Below are positions 55,039 to 63,379 of a stretch of 64,000 nucleotides of DNA, piece by piece. Under the pieces are notes generated by a model. It was not told where the DNA came from and did not search any database. It saw nothing but the letters and a program-made list of their open reading frames with translations. A program made the translations under genes and the position numbers. How positions within the stretch are numbered: the first letter of the stretch is position 1; every line of letters starts with the position of its first letter. The stretch covers positions 2,418,001-2,482,000 of the forward strand of contig NZ_CP063418.1 in assembly GCF_013184985.2 (NCBI RefSeq), given 5' to 3'. Source of the stretch: Actinomyces faecalis. GTDB lineage: Bacteria; Actinomycetota; Actinomycetes; Actinomycetales; Actinomycetaceae.

Positions 55039-57429
55039 TTGTCAGCCCCCACCACCCCAGGCAGGGCTGAGCACATGCCAGCCCACCCCGGCCCAGTCCC
55101 ACTTCCCAGTGATCTCCTCGCACCCGCATGGCTTGAGGAGGTCACTGGAAGGCGTGCCACCGCATGGGTTGAGGCGCACAACCGCGCCACCCACGAGCGC
55201 TTCAACGATCCCGCCACGCACGATCTCACCATCACCCTGCAAAGGCTCATGGACTGCCCTGGGCGGATCCCTGTGGTCTCCTCCCATCACGGCATGCTGT
55301 ACGGACTGTGGACCGATGCGGACCATCCACGCGGCATCTGGCGACGCACCACCTGGCTCTCCTACGTCGCCGGAGCCCCCAGCCGTGCTGACCGCGCCCC
55401 CGGGCACACACAGTGGGAGGAGCTGCTCGACGTTGACGCGCTGAGCGCCACCAGCACCGAGCCACTGGCCTGGGCGGGGGCACAGGTCCTCAGCCGGGGC
55501 CCGCTCACGGGCTGTCGTGCCCTGGTCAGCCTGTCCCAAGGTGGCTCCGACGCCACATCGGTCCAGGAGTACGACCTAGAACAGCACCGCTTCATACCGG
55601 CCAGCGAGGGAGGTTTCACCCAGGCCCCCTCAAAAGGGATGATGACCTGGGCTGATGACACGGGACAGCGGGTCCTCGTCAGTGGCGGCCTACCTGACCG
55701 ATTCGCCTTGGCGGCGGGGCTGCCTCGTCAGGTGCGACGGCTCACGCGTGGTCAACGCATGGAGGATGCCGAGGTCCTGGTCACCGCGTCCGCCGACTCA
55801 CTGGCGGCAGTGGCCGCACGCGATCCCTGGGGGCGTACCTGGCTGACGACCATCCCTTCCTGGGACCGCACACGCATCTGGCTGCTACCCGACTCCGCCT
55901 ACGGCGAGTCCGGCATCGGTGACCGCCTGCTTGATGACGGTGGAGAGCACGTGCCCGCCGGGGCGGTACGTCTAGAGGTGCCGGACAGTGCCCGGGCGGG
56001 AGTCGGGCGGGACTGGTTGACCATCGAGCTGCACGATCCCTGGTGCGTGCAGGGGCGGACCTACCGTCCCGGCACGCTGCTGGCGGCACCGTTGGATGCG
56101 TACCTCGCCGGGCAGCGGGACCTCGAGGTGCTCTTCGAGCCGACCGACTCCTGCGTCCTGGCCTCCGCCACCTGGACGCGTCACCACCTGGTCCTGACGA
56201 TCCTCGACGACGTCGTCACGCGCTTGGAGGTCTGCACCCCACCTCGGCCCGACTCCTCTGAGGCACCCCAGAGCGGTTGGCTCCATCATGACCTTGACCT
56301 CACCGGCGCAGCAGATGTGCCAGGTCCGCCGGACACACCTCGCAGTGAGCTGCGTGCGGGCCGGGCCCTGCTGACCGTGTCCGCACAGGCGGTCGATCCA
56401 GCGGACACTGATGAGGGGGACTATGTGTGGATCTCCGCTACGGGCTGGACGACGCCGTCCTCCCTGGCAGTGGCGCGTCTGTCTGACAACGGCCACGTGG
56501 TGGGGATGAGGGTTGTGCGGCAGGCTCCCGCACGGTTTGACGCGCGCGGGGTGGATGTCACCCAGCACGTGGCGGTGAGCGCCGACGGCACGCTGGTGCC
56601 GTACTTCCAGGTGGGACGCACCGACCCTCTCCCGGCCTCACCGCGACACCATGAGCAGGGAGCGCAGCATGACCAGGGTGCGGATGTGCAGCGTGACGGA
56701 CAGGGCCAGCAGGTAGGCGGGTGCAAGCACCCGCGCCGGGTCCTGCTCCACGCGTACGGGGGCTTTGGACATGTCACTGGGCCCCGCTACGAGCCAGTGA
56801 TGGGCAAGGCGTGGCTCGAGGCCGGTGGCACCTACGTGCTGGCGTGCGTGCGTGGCGGGGGTGAGTACGGTCCCGCCTGGCACGAGGCCGGCCGCTTGGC
56901 CGCTCGCCACCATGTGGTTGAGGACCTGGAAGCGGTGGTGGACTCGCTCCACACGCGTGGCGTGGCCTCGCCGTCGAGCCTGACGGTGTCGGCGTCGTCG
57001 GCTGGCGCCCTGGGAGTGGGGGCGCTGATGTGCCGGCGCCCGCACCACGTGGGCGCCGTGGTGCTGGAGGCACCTTTGACCGATCTGGGACGTTATCCCC
57101 ATCTGCTTGCCGGGGCCTCGTGGATCGGGGAGCTGGGTGATCCTGACGATCCTCAGCAGTGGACGTGGATACGCAAGCTGTCCCCGTTGCATCAGGTGAG
57201 CACAGGGGTGAGGTATCCGCCGCTGCTGGTGCTGGCCTCCAGCCACGATGATCGGGTCCATCCCTGGCATGCCCGCGCACTGGTGCACCGCCTCGAGGAG
57301 CTGGGGCAGCCGGTGTGGTACGAGGAGACTACGGAGGGAGGCCATCACAGCGGGGTCACCAGCGCGCAGACAGCAAGGACGGCGGCGCTGACCTACACCT
57401 TCGCGTGGGAGCACACGACCTCCCACTAG
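55039..57429 (+). CDS. S9-family prolyl oligopeptidase-like serine peptidase
   Basis: This 796-residue protein has an N-terminal beta-propeller (weak repeats, for example PLAWAGAQVLSRGPLTGCRA) and a C-terminal alpha/beta-hydrolase domain. The catalytic Ser is in VSASSAGALGVGAL (about residue 653), Asp in SSHDDRVHPWHA (about 735) and His in EGGHHSGV (about 768). The G-G-S-x-G-G motif is altered to S-A-S-S-A-G. A Gln/Gly/His/Asp-rich low-complexity insertion lies just before VLLHAYGGFG. It cleaves peptides, probably after Pro; cytosolic, with no signal peptide. The TTG at 55039 is supported by GGAGG 5 bases upstream; no in-frame ATG nearby is better. Confidence 0.9.
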   Translation: MSAPTTPGRAEHMPAHPGPVPLPSDLLAPAWLEEVTGRRATAWVEAHNRATHERFNDPATHDLTITLQRLMDCPGRIPVVSSHHGMLYGLWTDADHPRGIWRRTTWLSYVAGAPSRADRAPGHTQWEELLDVDALSATSTEPLAWAGAQVLSRGPLTGCRALVSLSQGGSDATSVQEYDLEQHRFIPASEGGFTQAPSKGMMTWADDTGQRVLVSGGLPDRFALAAGLPRQVRRLTRGQRMEDAEVLVTASADSLAAVAARDPWGRTWLTTIPSWDRTRIWLLPDSAYGESGIGDRLLDDGGEHVPAGAVRLEVPDSARAGVGRDWLTIELHDPWCVQGRTYRPGTLLAAPLDAYLAGQRDLEVLFEPTDSCVLASATWTRHHLVLTILDDVVTRLEVCTPPRPDSSEAPQSGWLHHDLDLTGAADVPGPPDTPRSELRAGRALLTVSAQAVDPADTDEGDYVWISATGWTTPSSLAVARLSDNGHVVGMRVVRQAPARFDARGVDVTQHVAVSADGTLVPYFQVGRTDPLPASPRHHEQGAQHDQGADVQRDGQGQQVGGCKHPRRVLLHAYGGFGHVTGPRYEPVMGKAWLEAGGTYVLACVRGGGEYGPAWHEAGRLAARHHVVEDLEAVVDSLHTRGVASPSSLTVSASSAGALGVGALMCRRPHHVGAVVLEAPLTDLGRYPHLLAGASWIGELGDPDDPQQWTWIRKLSPLHQVSTGVRYPPLLVLASSHDDRVHPWHARALVHRLEELGQPVWYEETTEGGHHSGVTSAQTARTAALTYTFAWEHTTSH

Positions 57430-57488
57430 CTGCCCCTCCCACCCGCACCCCGCACCCGCACCCCGCACCCCGCACCCGCACCCCAGCC

Positions 57489-57560
57489 GGACAACCTTTT
57501 CGTATCCTGGACAACGTAAAACCCTGGTTTCCCATTGTCCGAGTTACGAAAAGGTTGTCT
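57489..57560. repeat. Class A 72-bp intergenic palindrome
   Basis: GGACAAC cores at 57489 and 57509 are 20 bp apart and are mirrored by attgtcc (57534) and gttgtct (57554). The outer arms 57490-57504 and 57545-57559 are a perfect 15-bp inverted repeat. The geometry equals that of the copies at 9554 and 12366. It lies between convergent genes. Confidence 0.9.
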
Positions 57561-59061
57561 ACCGGGAGGAATGGGGGGCGCGGACCAGCTGCATCGGCAG
57601 ACGGAACGCCATGACAAAGGCCAGTCCCATCGCCACCGCTGGGACCCAGAAGGCCCCGGCAAAGGCCTCAGCCGCCTGGGACAGGCCCACCACCCGCTGG
57701 GCGCCCCCGAACTCTCCCGCCACTGCCGCGCTCGCCAGCTCAGACGCAGCCAGCAGCAGAGCCAACGTCACCGACACCACCGCAATCCCTACCGCCCCGA
57801 AGACCTGCTGGCCGATGTTGAACAGCGTCGTGGCGTTACCAACCTCGGCCCGCGGCACCGCCTGCAGGGCAGCAGTGGACACCGGCATCATCGTTCCCCC
57901 GATTCCCATGCCTTGGAGCGTGAGGATCGCAGCGAGGTACCACAAGCTCGTGTCTGCGCCGACCTGGGTCAGCGCCAGGACAGAGGCAAACATCGCAGCC
58001 ATCCCGAACGGGATGACCTTGCCCGGGGCATGGCGGTCAACCGCATTGGCGGCCAGGGGCATCGTTATCAACGCCCCCAGGCCGGTCGGCGCGATGAACA
58101 GCCCCGCTTCCATGGCCCCCAGGCCACGCACCTGCTGGAAGTAGGAGGGCAGAAGCAGCAGGTCAGCGGTGAAGCCGGTCTGGAAGAAGACGGCCAGCAT
58201 GATGGCGTTGCGGTAAGGGCGCAGTCGCAGGATGCTCAGGTCTAACAGGGGATGTGCAGCCTGAAGTGAATGACGAACGAAGGCCGCGACCATGACGAGC
58301 CCGAGCACAAGCGGCAGCCACACCATCGGCGCGGTCACGGGCAGACCGGAACCTGCATTGGACACACCCCACAGCGTCAGTGCCAGTCCTGGGGACATGA
58401 GAGCCACCCCCACACCGTCGAGCACAGCCTGACCGCTCTGCCGCGAACGTGGCAGCACCGCCAGCCCCAGAACCACCGCGGCAGCTCCGAAGGGCACGTT
58501 GATGAGGAACACCCAGTGCCAGGACGCTACCTCGACCAGCCACCCGCCCAGGATGGGACCCACGATGGGCGCGATGAGCATAGGAATGCCCATCAGCCCC
58601 ATCATCTTGCCCAGGCGGTCGCCAGCAACCGAGGCGACCAGAGCTGTACCCACCGGCATGATGCAGCCACCACAGAGTCCCTGCAGGACACGCATGGTGA
58701 TGAGAACCCCCAGGCTGGGGGACAGGGCGCACAGCACCGAGGCGATGGTGAACAATGCGATGGAGCCGATATACATCCGACGGTGGCCAGTACGGCGAAG
58801 ACCGTAGTCGGTCAAAGGGATGATGGCAGCCGTGGCCAGCGCATATCCGGTAATAGCCCAGGCCACCGAGGAGTACGCAGGGAGGGCACCGTCGGGAGCT
58901 GCGTAGTAGCTCTGGAGGGCCGGAATCGCCACGTTGATGATCGTCCCGTCCAGAACCGACATGAACGAGCCGATCATGACGACGGCAGCAACCTTGTACG
59001 GGTTGACTCCGCTGCTGTTGCCCTTGACGGAGTGGGTGTGGGCAGAGGTGTCCACGGACAT
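57559..59061 (-). CDS. MFS multidrug-type transporter (DHA2, EmrB-like)
   Basis: This 500-residue protein has about fourteen membrane helices. The first is VVMIGSFMSVLDGTIINVAI with the DHA2 signature LDxTIxNVAIP, and motif C-like GPILGGWLVEVASWHWVFLI follows in the fifth or sixth helix. ITGYALATAAIIPLTDYGLR and LGGIPMLIAPIVGPIL-type helices mark the first half. Such transporters export drugs or small molecules by proton exchange. The start at 59061 (MSVDTSAHTH) is chosen over an upstream in-frame start rich in Arg/Ser. It lies at the edge of the putative C-glycoside region, so a sugar or aglycone substrate is possible but unproven. Confidence 0.92.
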   Translation of the reverse strand: MSVDTSAHTHSVKGNSSGVNPYKVAAVVMIGSFMSVLDGTIINVAIPALQSYYAAPDGALPAYSSVAWAITGYALATAAIIPLTDYGLRRTGHRRMYIGSIALFTIASVLCALSPSLGVLITMRVLQGLCGGCIMPVGTALVASVAGDRLGKMMGLMGIPMLIAPIVGPILGGWLVEVASWHWVFLINVPFGAAAVVLGLAVLPRSRQSGQAVLDGVGVALMSPGLALTLWGVSNAGSGLPVTAPMVWLPLVLGLVMVAAFVRHSLQAAHPLLDLSILRLRPYRNAIMLAVFFQTGFTADLLLLPSYFQQVRGLGAMEAGLFIAPTGLGALITMPLAANAVDRHAPGKVIPFGMAAMFASVLALTQVGADTSLWYLAAILTLQGMGIGGTMMPVSTAALQAVPRAEVGNATTLFNIGQQVFGAVGIAVVSVTLALLLAASELASAAVAGEFGGAQRVVGLSQAAEAFAGAFWVPAVAMGLAFVMAFRLPMQLVRAPHSSR

Positions 59062-59232
59062 GGATTCACGCACTTTCTTCTGGGGTTGGGGACCCACTAT
59101 GGAACTCTTCGACGCCGGTCTGCGGGCGCTTGATGAACGCGCTGCGCAAGGACCGCTCCAGGGCCGGTCACAAGGCTGGGCTGTGACTCTCGAGGTCATC
59201 ACCAGATCGTCAGGAAGGGACCGGCCCAGCCG

Positions 59233-59709
59233 TCAATCCGAGCCCGCCCCAGCAGGACGCTGCTCGCTGCTTAACCGGCCATGGACGAGCGAGCCAGGTG
59301 AATGGACAGAATCCGCCTCGTCGATCGGTCGCACCGGGCGTGCCGGCGATCCGACGGCGAGCCATCCGGAAGGCAGGTCATGCGTGACAATGCTGCCGGC
59401 TCCGACCACCACGTCATCGCCAATGGTGACAGGAACGTCGTTGAGGATCGTGACGTTGAAGTTGGCAAAGAAGCGTTTGCCAATGCGTGTATGGACACCG
59501 CAGTTGACCTGGAGAGGACCACGAACATAGAAGCCCTCGCCGATCTCATCAAAGATCTGGGGGATGATCTCCTGGCGCTGAGGGTCTAGCTCGTCGAGCG
59601 CGTTATACCGCCGGCACAGGTCATGGGCACGTGCCTTCATCGGCCGGTAACCGGGCCAGGCGGCATCAAAGAGCAGCCCGGCACGTGCTCGAGCGTCCTG
59701 GTCCTCCAT
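59233..59709 (-). CDS. Maltose/galactoside O-acetyltransferase-like protein with internal deletion
   Basis: This 158-residue protein is an LbetaH-type acetyltransferase resembling E. coli Maa. It has the Maa N-terminal domain (RRYNALDELDPQRQEIIPQI) and VNCGVHTRIGKRFFANFNVT, then ILNDVPVTIGDDVVVGAGSI and VTHDLPSGWLAVGSPARPVR. In the family, about 53 residues with the catalytic His (motif ATHP) separate IGDN from VVVASGAVV; here the two IGD-type repeats are joined directly in frame. The enzyme should lack its active site. A non-conserved tail of 30 residues (DEADSVHSPGSLVHG) ends the protein. It is divergent from the GMC gene. Confidence 0.78.
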   Translation of the reverse strand: MEDQDARARAGLLFDAAWPGYRPMKARAHDLCRRYNALDELDPQRQEIIPQIFDEIGEGFYVRGPLQVNCGVHTRIGKRFFANFNVTILNDVPVTIGDDVVVGAGSIVTHDLPSGWLAVGSPARPVRPIDEADSVHSPGSLVHGRLSSEQRPAGAGSD

Positions 59710-59900
59710 CAGCCACCTCCCGCCTCGTCCTTGCGACCATGGCCCATCCTGCCGTGGAGGGAGGTCTGAGAGATCGCCGACGGAGCGCACCTTCTGCTCG
59801 AGGCGTGCGGAACGAAGAGCTTGCAGCACCTCAACTGGGACCGCGCTCTCTAGCCTGTTACCAGCTATTCGATGCAAGCACTAAGGAAGGTGTTGCTGTC

Positions 59901-61613
59901 ATGGCAGACAGCCAGAACATCGATCGTCACTTTGACGCCATCGTCATCGGATCCGGTCCGGCCGGTTCTACCGCGGTCCATGAGCTCACGCAGGCGGGCA
60001 TGGATGTCCTCCTGCTGGAGGCCGGCCGAGAGCTGACCGAAGAGGACTTCACGCCACCGGTATACGGAAAGCCGAAAGGTATGGGCCTCGACCTTGGCGT
60101 CCGGGCAAAGCGGGTCCTCAAGGACCACCAGTGGAACCAGGCCCGGCGCTCTTTCTACTCTGACACCTCCTCCCGTTTCCTCGTCAATGACTGGGAGCAC
60201 CCCTACACCTACCCGCTGAACGCGCCCTTCCTCTACATCCGTTCCCGCCTCCTGGGTGGGCGCATGCACGCCTACGGACGCGTGCTCCAGCGCATGAGTG
60301 ACCTTGACTTCAAGGCCGCGTCTCTCGATGGCGTGGGTATCGACTGGCCTTTCGAGTACAAGGACATCGCTCCTTACTACGACCGCGTCGAGGAGCTCGT
60401 CGGCCTGTATGGCGACGACGATCCTGGCGTCACCCACCCTCCGGCGGGAAAGTACATCGGCCCCAGCCACCTCAACGAGATGGAGACTGAGTTCAAGCAC
60501 GTCGTCGAACAGCGCTGGCCGGAGCGTCACGTCATCGGCTACCGGTTCCAGGCCCCTTTCCTGGACCGAGTGCCACCGGGGATCCGTGAGGCCCGCAAGA
60601 CGGGCCGGCTGACGATCCGCACCCACGCCGTCGTCACACGTATCACCACTGACCCGCGCACAGGGCTGGCTACCGGGGCCGTGTTCGTGGATGCACGCAC
60701 CAAGGTGGAGCACAAGGTGGTGGGCGACGTCGTCCTGCTGTGCGCCTCAGCCATCGAGTCGGTGCGGCTGCTGCTGAGCTCCGGGAGCTCGCGTCACCCT
60801 GAGGGGCTGGCCAACTCCAACGGGCTCGTGGGCCACTACCTGCTGGAGCAGGCCCTGGCCCTGGGGTACGGCGACGACCCCAAGCGGCCCGGATACTTCG
60901 GTCCCTCCACCCAGGCCGAGCCCGATCCGTTCTACGGTGGTAGCGGCGGCTTCCTCATCCCCCGCTACCAGAACATGAACGGACAGACCGAGCGATTCAA
61001 GCGTGGCTACTCCTTCCAGGGACTGGCGGGACGTGTGCCGGTCCCCGAGGACGCCCCCGGCATGTTTGGGTTTGGGGCAGGAATTGAGATGCTGCCGCAG
61101 TTCGGTAACCACGTGCGCCTCAACAAGCGCGTCAAGGACAAGTGGGGAGTGCCTGCGCCGCACATCGTGGTGCGCAACAATGACAACGACCGCCTCATGG
61201 TCGATGCCGCCGTGCGGGACATCAACGAGATGATGGATGCGGCAGGACTGCGCAAGAATTTTGTGGCCTCCAACTTCGGCATCCACTCGCGCACGGTCTG
61301 GCCGGACTTCAACCCGGCGCAGCGGGCGATCTTCCGCATGGGTATCCGCATGTCGGTGATGAATGGGGTGTCGATCCACGAGGCAGGGGGAGCCCGCATG
61401 GGCCACGACCCGGCACTGAGCGTCCTCAACGGCGTCAACCAGTCCTGGGACGTGCCCAACCTCTTCGTCACTGACGCAGCCTCCTTCCCCACCGGATCGA
61501 CCGAGGGACCAGCCCTGACGATCATGGCCGTGACGGCGCGCGCCTGTGACTACATCGCCAGGGCCCATGCCTCGGGTGAGCTGACCCGACCAACCCAGGA
61601 CGTGGCTCTCTAA
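59901..61613 (+). CDS. GMC-family oxidoreductase, possible C-glycoside 3-oxidase
   Basis: This 570-residue flavoprotein has the FAD motif IVIGSGPAGSTAVHEL at about residues 14-29, a C-terminal active-site block SIHEAGGARMGHDP, and the FAD-binding end TDAASFPTGSTEGPALTIMA. It is of the pyranose-oxidase/C-glycoside oxidase type (as in CarA of Microbacterium and PsG3Ox), which oxidise the sugar C3 hydroxyl of C-glycosides. The assignment rests on the family and on the DUF6379 and TIM-barrel genes downstream. The ATG at 59901 has AAGGAAGG 10 bases upstream. A strong 18-bp hairpin follows the stop. Confidence 0.83.
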   Translation: MADSQNIDRHFDAIVIGSGPAGSTAVHELTQAGMDVLLLEAGRELTEEDFTPPVYGKPKGMGLDLGVRAKRVLKDHQWNQARRSFYSDTSSRFLVNDWEHPYTYPLNAPFLYIRSRLLGGRMHAYGRVLQRMSDLDFKAASLDGVGIDWPFEYKDIAPYYDRVEELVGLYGDDDPGVTHPPAGKYIGPSHLNEMETEFKHVVEQRWPERHVIGYRFQAPFLDRVPPGIREARKTGRLTIRTHAVVTRITTDPRTGLATGAVFVDARTKVEHKVVGDVVLLCASAIESVRLLLSSGSSRHPEGLANSNGLVGHYLLEQALALGYGDDPKRPGYFGPSTQAEPDPFYGGSGGFLIPRYQNMNGQTERFKRGYSFQGLAGRVPVPEDAPGMFGFGAGIEMLPQFGNHVRLNKRVKDKWGVPAPHIVVRNNDNDRLMVDAAVRDINEMMDAAGLRKNFVASNFGIHSRTVWPDFNPAQRAIFRMGIRMSVMNGVSIHEAGGARMGHDPALSVLNGVNQSWDVPNLFVTDAASFPTGSTEGPALTIMAVTARACDYIARAHASGELTRPTQDVAL

Positions 61614-61655
61614 GGGCGTCCGTCTGGGGGCTCGCTCAGCCCCAGGTGCCCACGC

Positions 61656-61697
61656 TGCCTTCGCGGCGCCTCGTTGCTACGAGGCGCCGCGAAGGCA
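61656..61697 (+). terminator. Strong hairpin after the GMC gene
   Basis: The perfect 18-bp arms 61656-61673 and 61680-61697 have a 6-base loop (ttgcta). They lie 43 bases after the GMC oxidoreductase stop at 61613. There is no T run. Position and stability suggest termination. Confidence 0.7.
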
Positions 61698-61976
61698 TGG
61701 CACGGGTTCCCACGCCCGAGACGGCAGGATCCACAGGCCGATCTCGGCCACGTGCGAGGGCTGTCCCCTCAGCCTCCACAGAGATCCAGCACACGCGTTC
61801 CCACCAAAGCGTGCAGAAGTCAGCGACGGGCTACCGACATCAGTATCAGCCATTTTCTCCCGTCATCACGCCATTTTTTCAAAGAACGCACGTCATCTGC
61901 GTCGAGAGTCACAGCGTGACAGGCATAAGAGCAGCATCCTGGCGGCGCTTAGGGTAGAGCCATCACGACCACATGA

Positions 61977-61993
61977 CTGATCGGACCGATCAG
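61977..61993. promoter_or_regulatory. Operator-like 17-bp perfect palindrome
   Basis: CTGATCGG and CCGATCAG are separated by one A (61985). It lies 47 bases before the 32-residue ORF start, at the distance of an operator near a promoter. The centre-symmetric 8-1-8 form suits a dimeric regulator (GntR or LacI type). No matching regulator gene is in the window. Confidence 0.5.
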
Positions 61994-62039
61994 CCCGTGT
62001 TCGCGGATACCACATCACCAATCTCCGAAAGGAACGCCC

Positions 62040-62138
62040 ATGTTCTTCAACTCCATTGACGCCAACACTGTCCGTGCCATGGCTGAGGTCGTGAACGACA
62101 AGCTCACCGAGAAGGCCACCGAGGACGACCAGCACTGA
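62040..62138 (+). CDS. Predicted 32-residue ORF with strong ribosome site
   Basis: The ATG at 62040 is preceded, 6 bases upstream, by AAAGGA (ending 62033), a strong ribosome site. The peptide begins MFFNSIDANTVRAMAEVVND and continues KLTEKATEDDQH, ending at TGA 62136-62138. It is acidic at the C-terminus with an amphipathic helix-like middle. It has an operator-like palindrome upstream and a clear terminator downstream (62225-62250), so it could be an independent small-protein gene. I do not recognise it. The alternative that it is a leader peptide for the opposite strand is excluded because the neighbour is on the minus strand. Confidence 0.55.
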   Translation: MFFNSIDANTVRAMAEVVNDKLTEKATEDDQH

Positions 62139-62224
62139 CCCTGGGGTCCCGCCGCTGAGACGGGACGCTGCGCAGGGACTCGTATCCTCCCGGTCTCGCT
62201 CTGACGAGGCCACTGACACCAACA

Positions 62225-62250
62225 GGCCGGAGACAATGTGGTCTCCGGCC
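62225..62250 (+). terminator. Intrinsic-type terminator after the 32-residue ORF
   Basis: The perfect 10-bp arms ggccggagac and gtctccggcc (62225-62234, 62241-62250) have a 6-base loop and are followed by TTTA. They lie about 90 bases after the small ORF stop. Confidence 0.75.
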
Positions 62251-62295
62251 TTTACTGCGTCCAGACACAGCCGCCCACCCCCTCCCTCCCACGAG

Positions 62296-62341
62296 CACGA
62301 CGGCGGCAGCCCCCCCCCACAGGAGGCTCACCGCCGTCGTG
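62296..62341 (-). terminator. Hairpin beyond the TIM-barrel gene
   Basis: The arms cacgacggcgg (62296-62306) and ccgccgtcgtg (62331-62341) are perfect, with a 24-base loop that contains a run of C. It lies 30 bases past the stop at 62372 and probably ends the minus-strand transcript. Confidence 0.55.
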
Positions 62342-62371
62342 GTCGAAGCCGCTAGAGGCTCGCCCCGCTCG

Positions 62372-63373
62372 TCACAGCGTCTCCAGGATCCCTCGGCACA
62401 GCTCGAGGTGGCGATCGATCTGCTCGTCGGCGTCGTCAAGGTAGAAGGCGTGCCCCTCGTACTCAGTGAGGAAGACACCCTGGAACCCGCCCTTGACAAG
62501 GATGCTCAAGGCCTGCTCATAGGGGATGGTCGGCTCCACGATCCGTCCGTCAGCCTCACGCTCCAGGTGGTAGAACTTGCCGTGCACGTAGTTGACGAAC
62601 GGCACCATGTCCCCAAAGGTGTCCAGCTCGGCGGGGGCAAAGGACAGGTACCCAAACCACTCAGAGATAGCGATCCTCTCCCCCTCACCACCACCCATGG
62701 TGGTGCGCACGTGCTCCCACATCTCCTCCTCGCTCATCCCGCCGTGGCGGTGAGCGATGATCCAGTCGAGGTTCTCGCGCTTGGCACCCAGGCCCACGTA
62801 ACGTTCCACCGCGATCTGGGTGGGACGCTCAATGAAAATGCCGAAGTCCGGGACCAGGCCAAAGCTGCCCAGCTGGTGCCTGTCGATCGTCTCCATGAAT
62901 CCCAGGGTGGTGGGGTCCGACGGCGTGTGCGGGGCATGGATCTCGAAGCCGATCTTCACTCCGTACTTCTCGGCCAGGTCGTTGACCTGGGGCGCCAGCT
63001 CCGGGCCGAAGCCGGTGGCACGCATGACGGTGGCGCCCAGGGCACGCGCCGTCATGATGTCCAGGCGGATGTCGGAGAGGATGTCCTCCTGGCTCATCCG
63101 GTAGCCGGTGATACGGCCCAGGTCCACGTAGCCGCCGTAGGAGTAGACCTCGACGCCGTGCCGGCGGCCAGCCTCCAGGACCGCGTCGATCTCGTCGGCG
63201 CGCGGGGTGGGGTACTGCTGGAAGGTCTGGGCTCCCACCAGCTCCACCTTGGACACGCCCTTGGCAGCCACGTGCTCAAAGATGGTGTCGATGCTCCAGT
63301 CATCACGCTCAATGAACTGCTGGGTGTAGCCGTAGCAGGAGACGGCTTGCTCAATACCGTTGATCGTTGCCAT
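62372..63373 (-). CDS. TIM-barrel isomerase/epimerase-like protein, probable C-glycoside deglycosidase alpha subunit
   Basis: This 333-residue protein is of the sugar phosphate isomerase/epimerase (AP endonuclease 2) family. Likely metal ligands are in IGFEIHAPHTP (Glu, His), WIIAHRHGGMSE, FVNYVHGKFYH and FLTEYEGHAFYL (Glu, His). In C-glycoside catabolism (CarBC, DgpBC) this fold is the alpha subunit of the deglycosidase that cleaves the C-C bond of 3-oxo-C-glycosides. Here it lies 6 bases after the DUF6379 gene, so the pair is probably co-expressed. Function is inferred from that neighbour; the fold itself is well supported. Confidence 0.83.
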   Translation of the reverse strand: MATINGIEQAVSCYGYTQQFIERDDWSIDTIFEHVAAKGVSKVELVGAQTFQQYPTPRADEIDAVLEAGRRHGVEVYSYGGYVDLGRITGYRMSQEDILSDIRLDIMTARALGATVMRATGFGPELAPQVNDLAEKYGVKIGFEIHAPHTPSDPTTLGFMETIDRHQLGSFGLVPDFGIFIERPTQIAVERYVGLGAKRENLDWIIAHRHGGMSEEEMWEHVRTTMGGGEGERIAISEWFGYLSFAPAELDTFGDMVPFVNYVHGKFYHLEREADGRIVEPTIPYEQALSILVKGGFQGVFLTEYEGHAFYLDDADEQIDRHLELCRGILETL

Positions 63374-63379
63374 GTCTGC

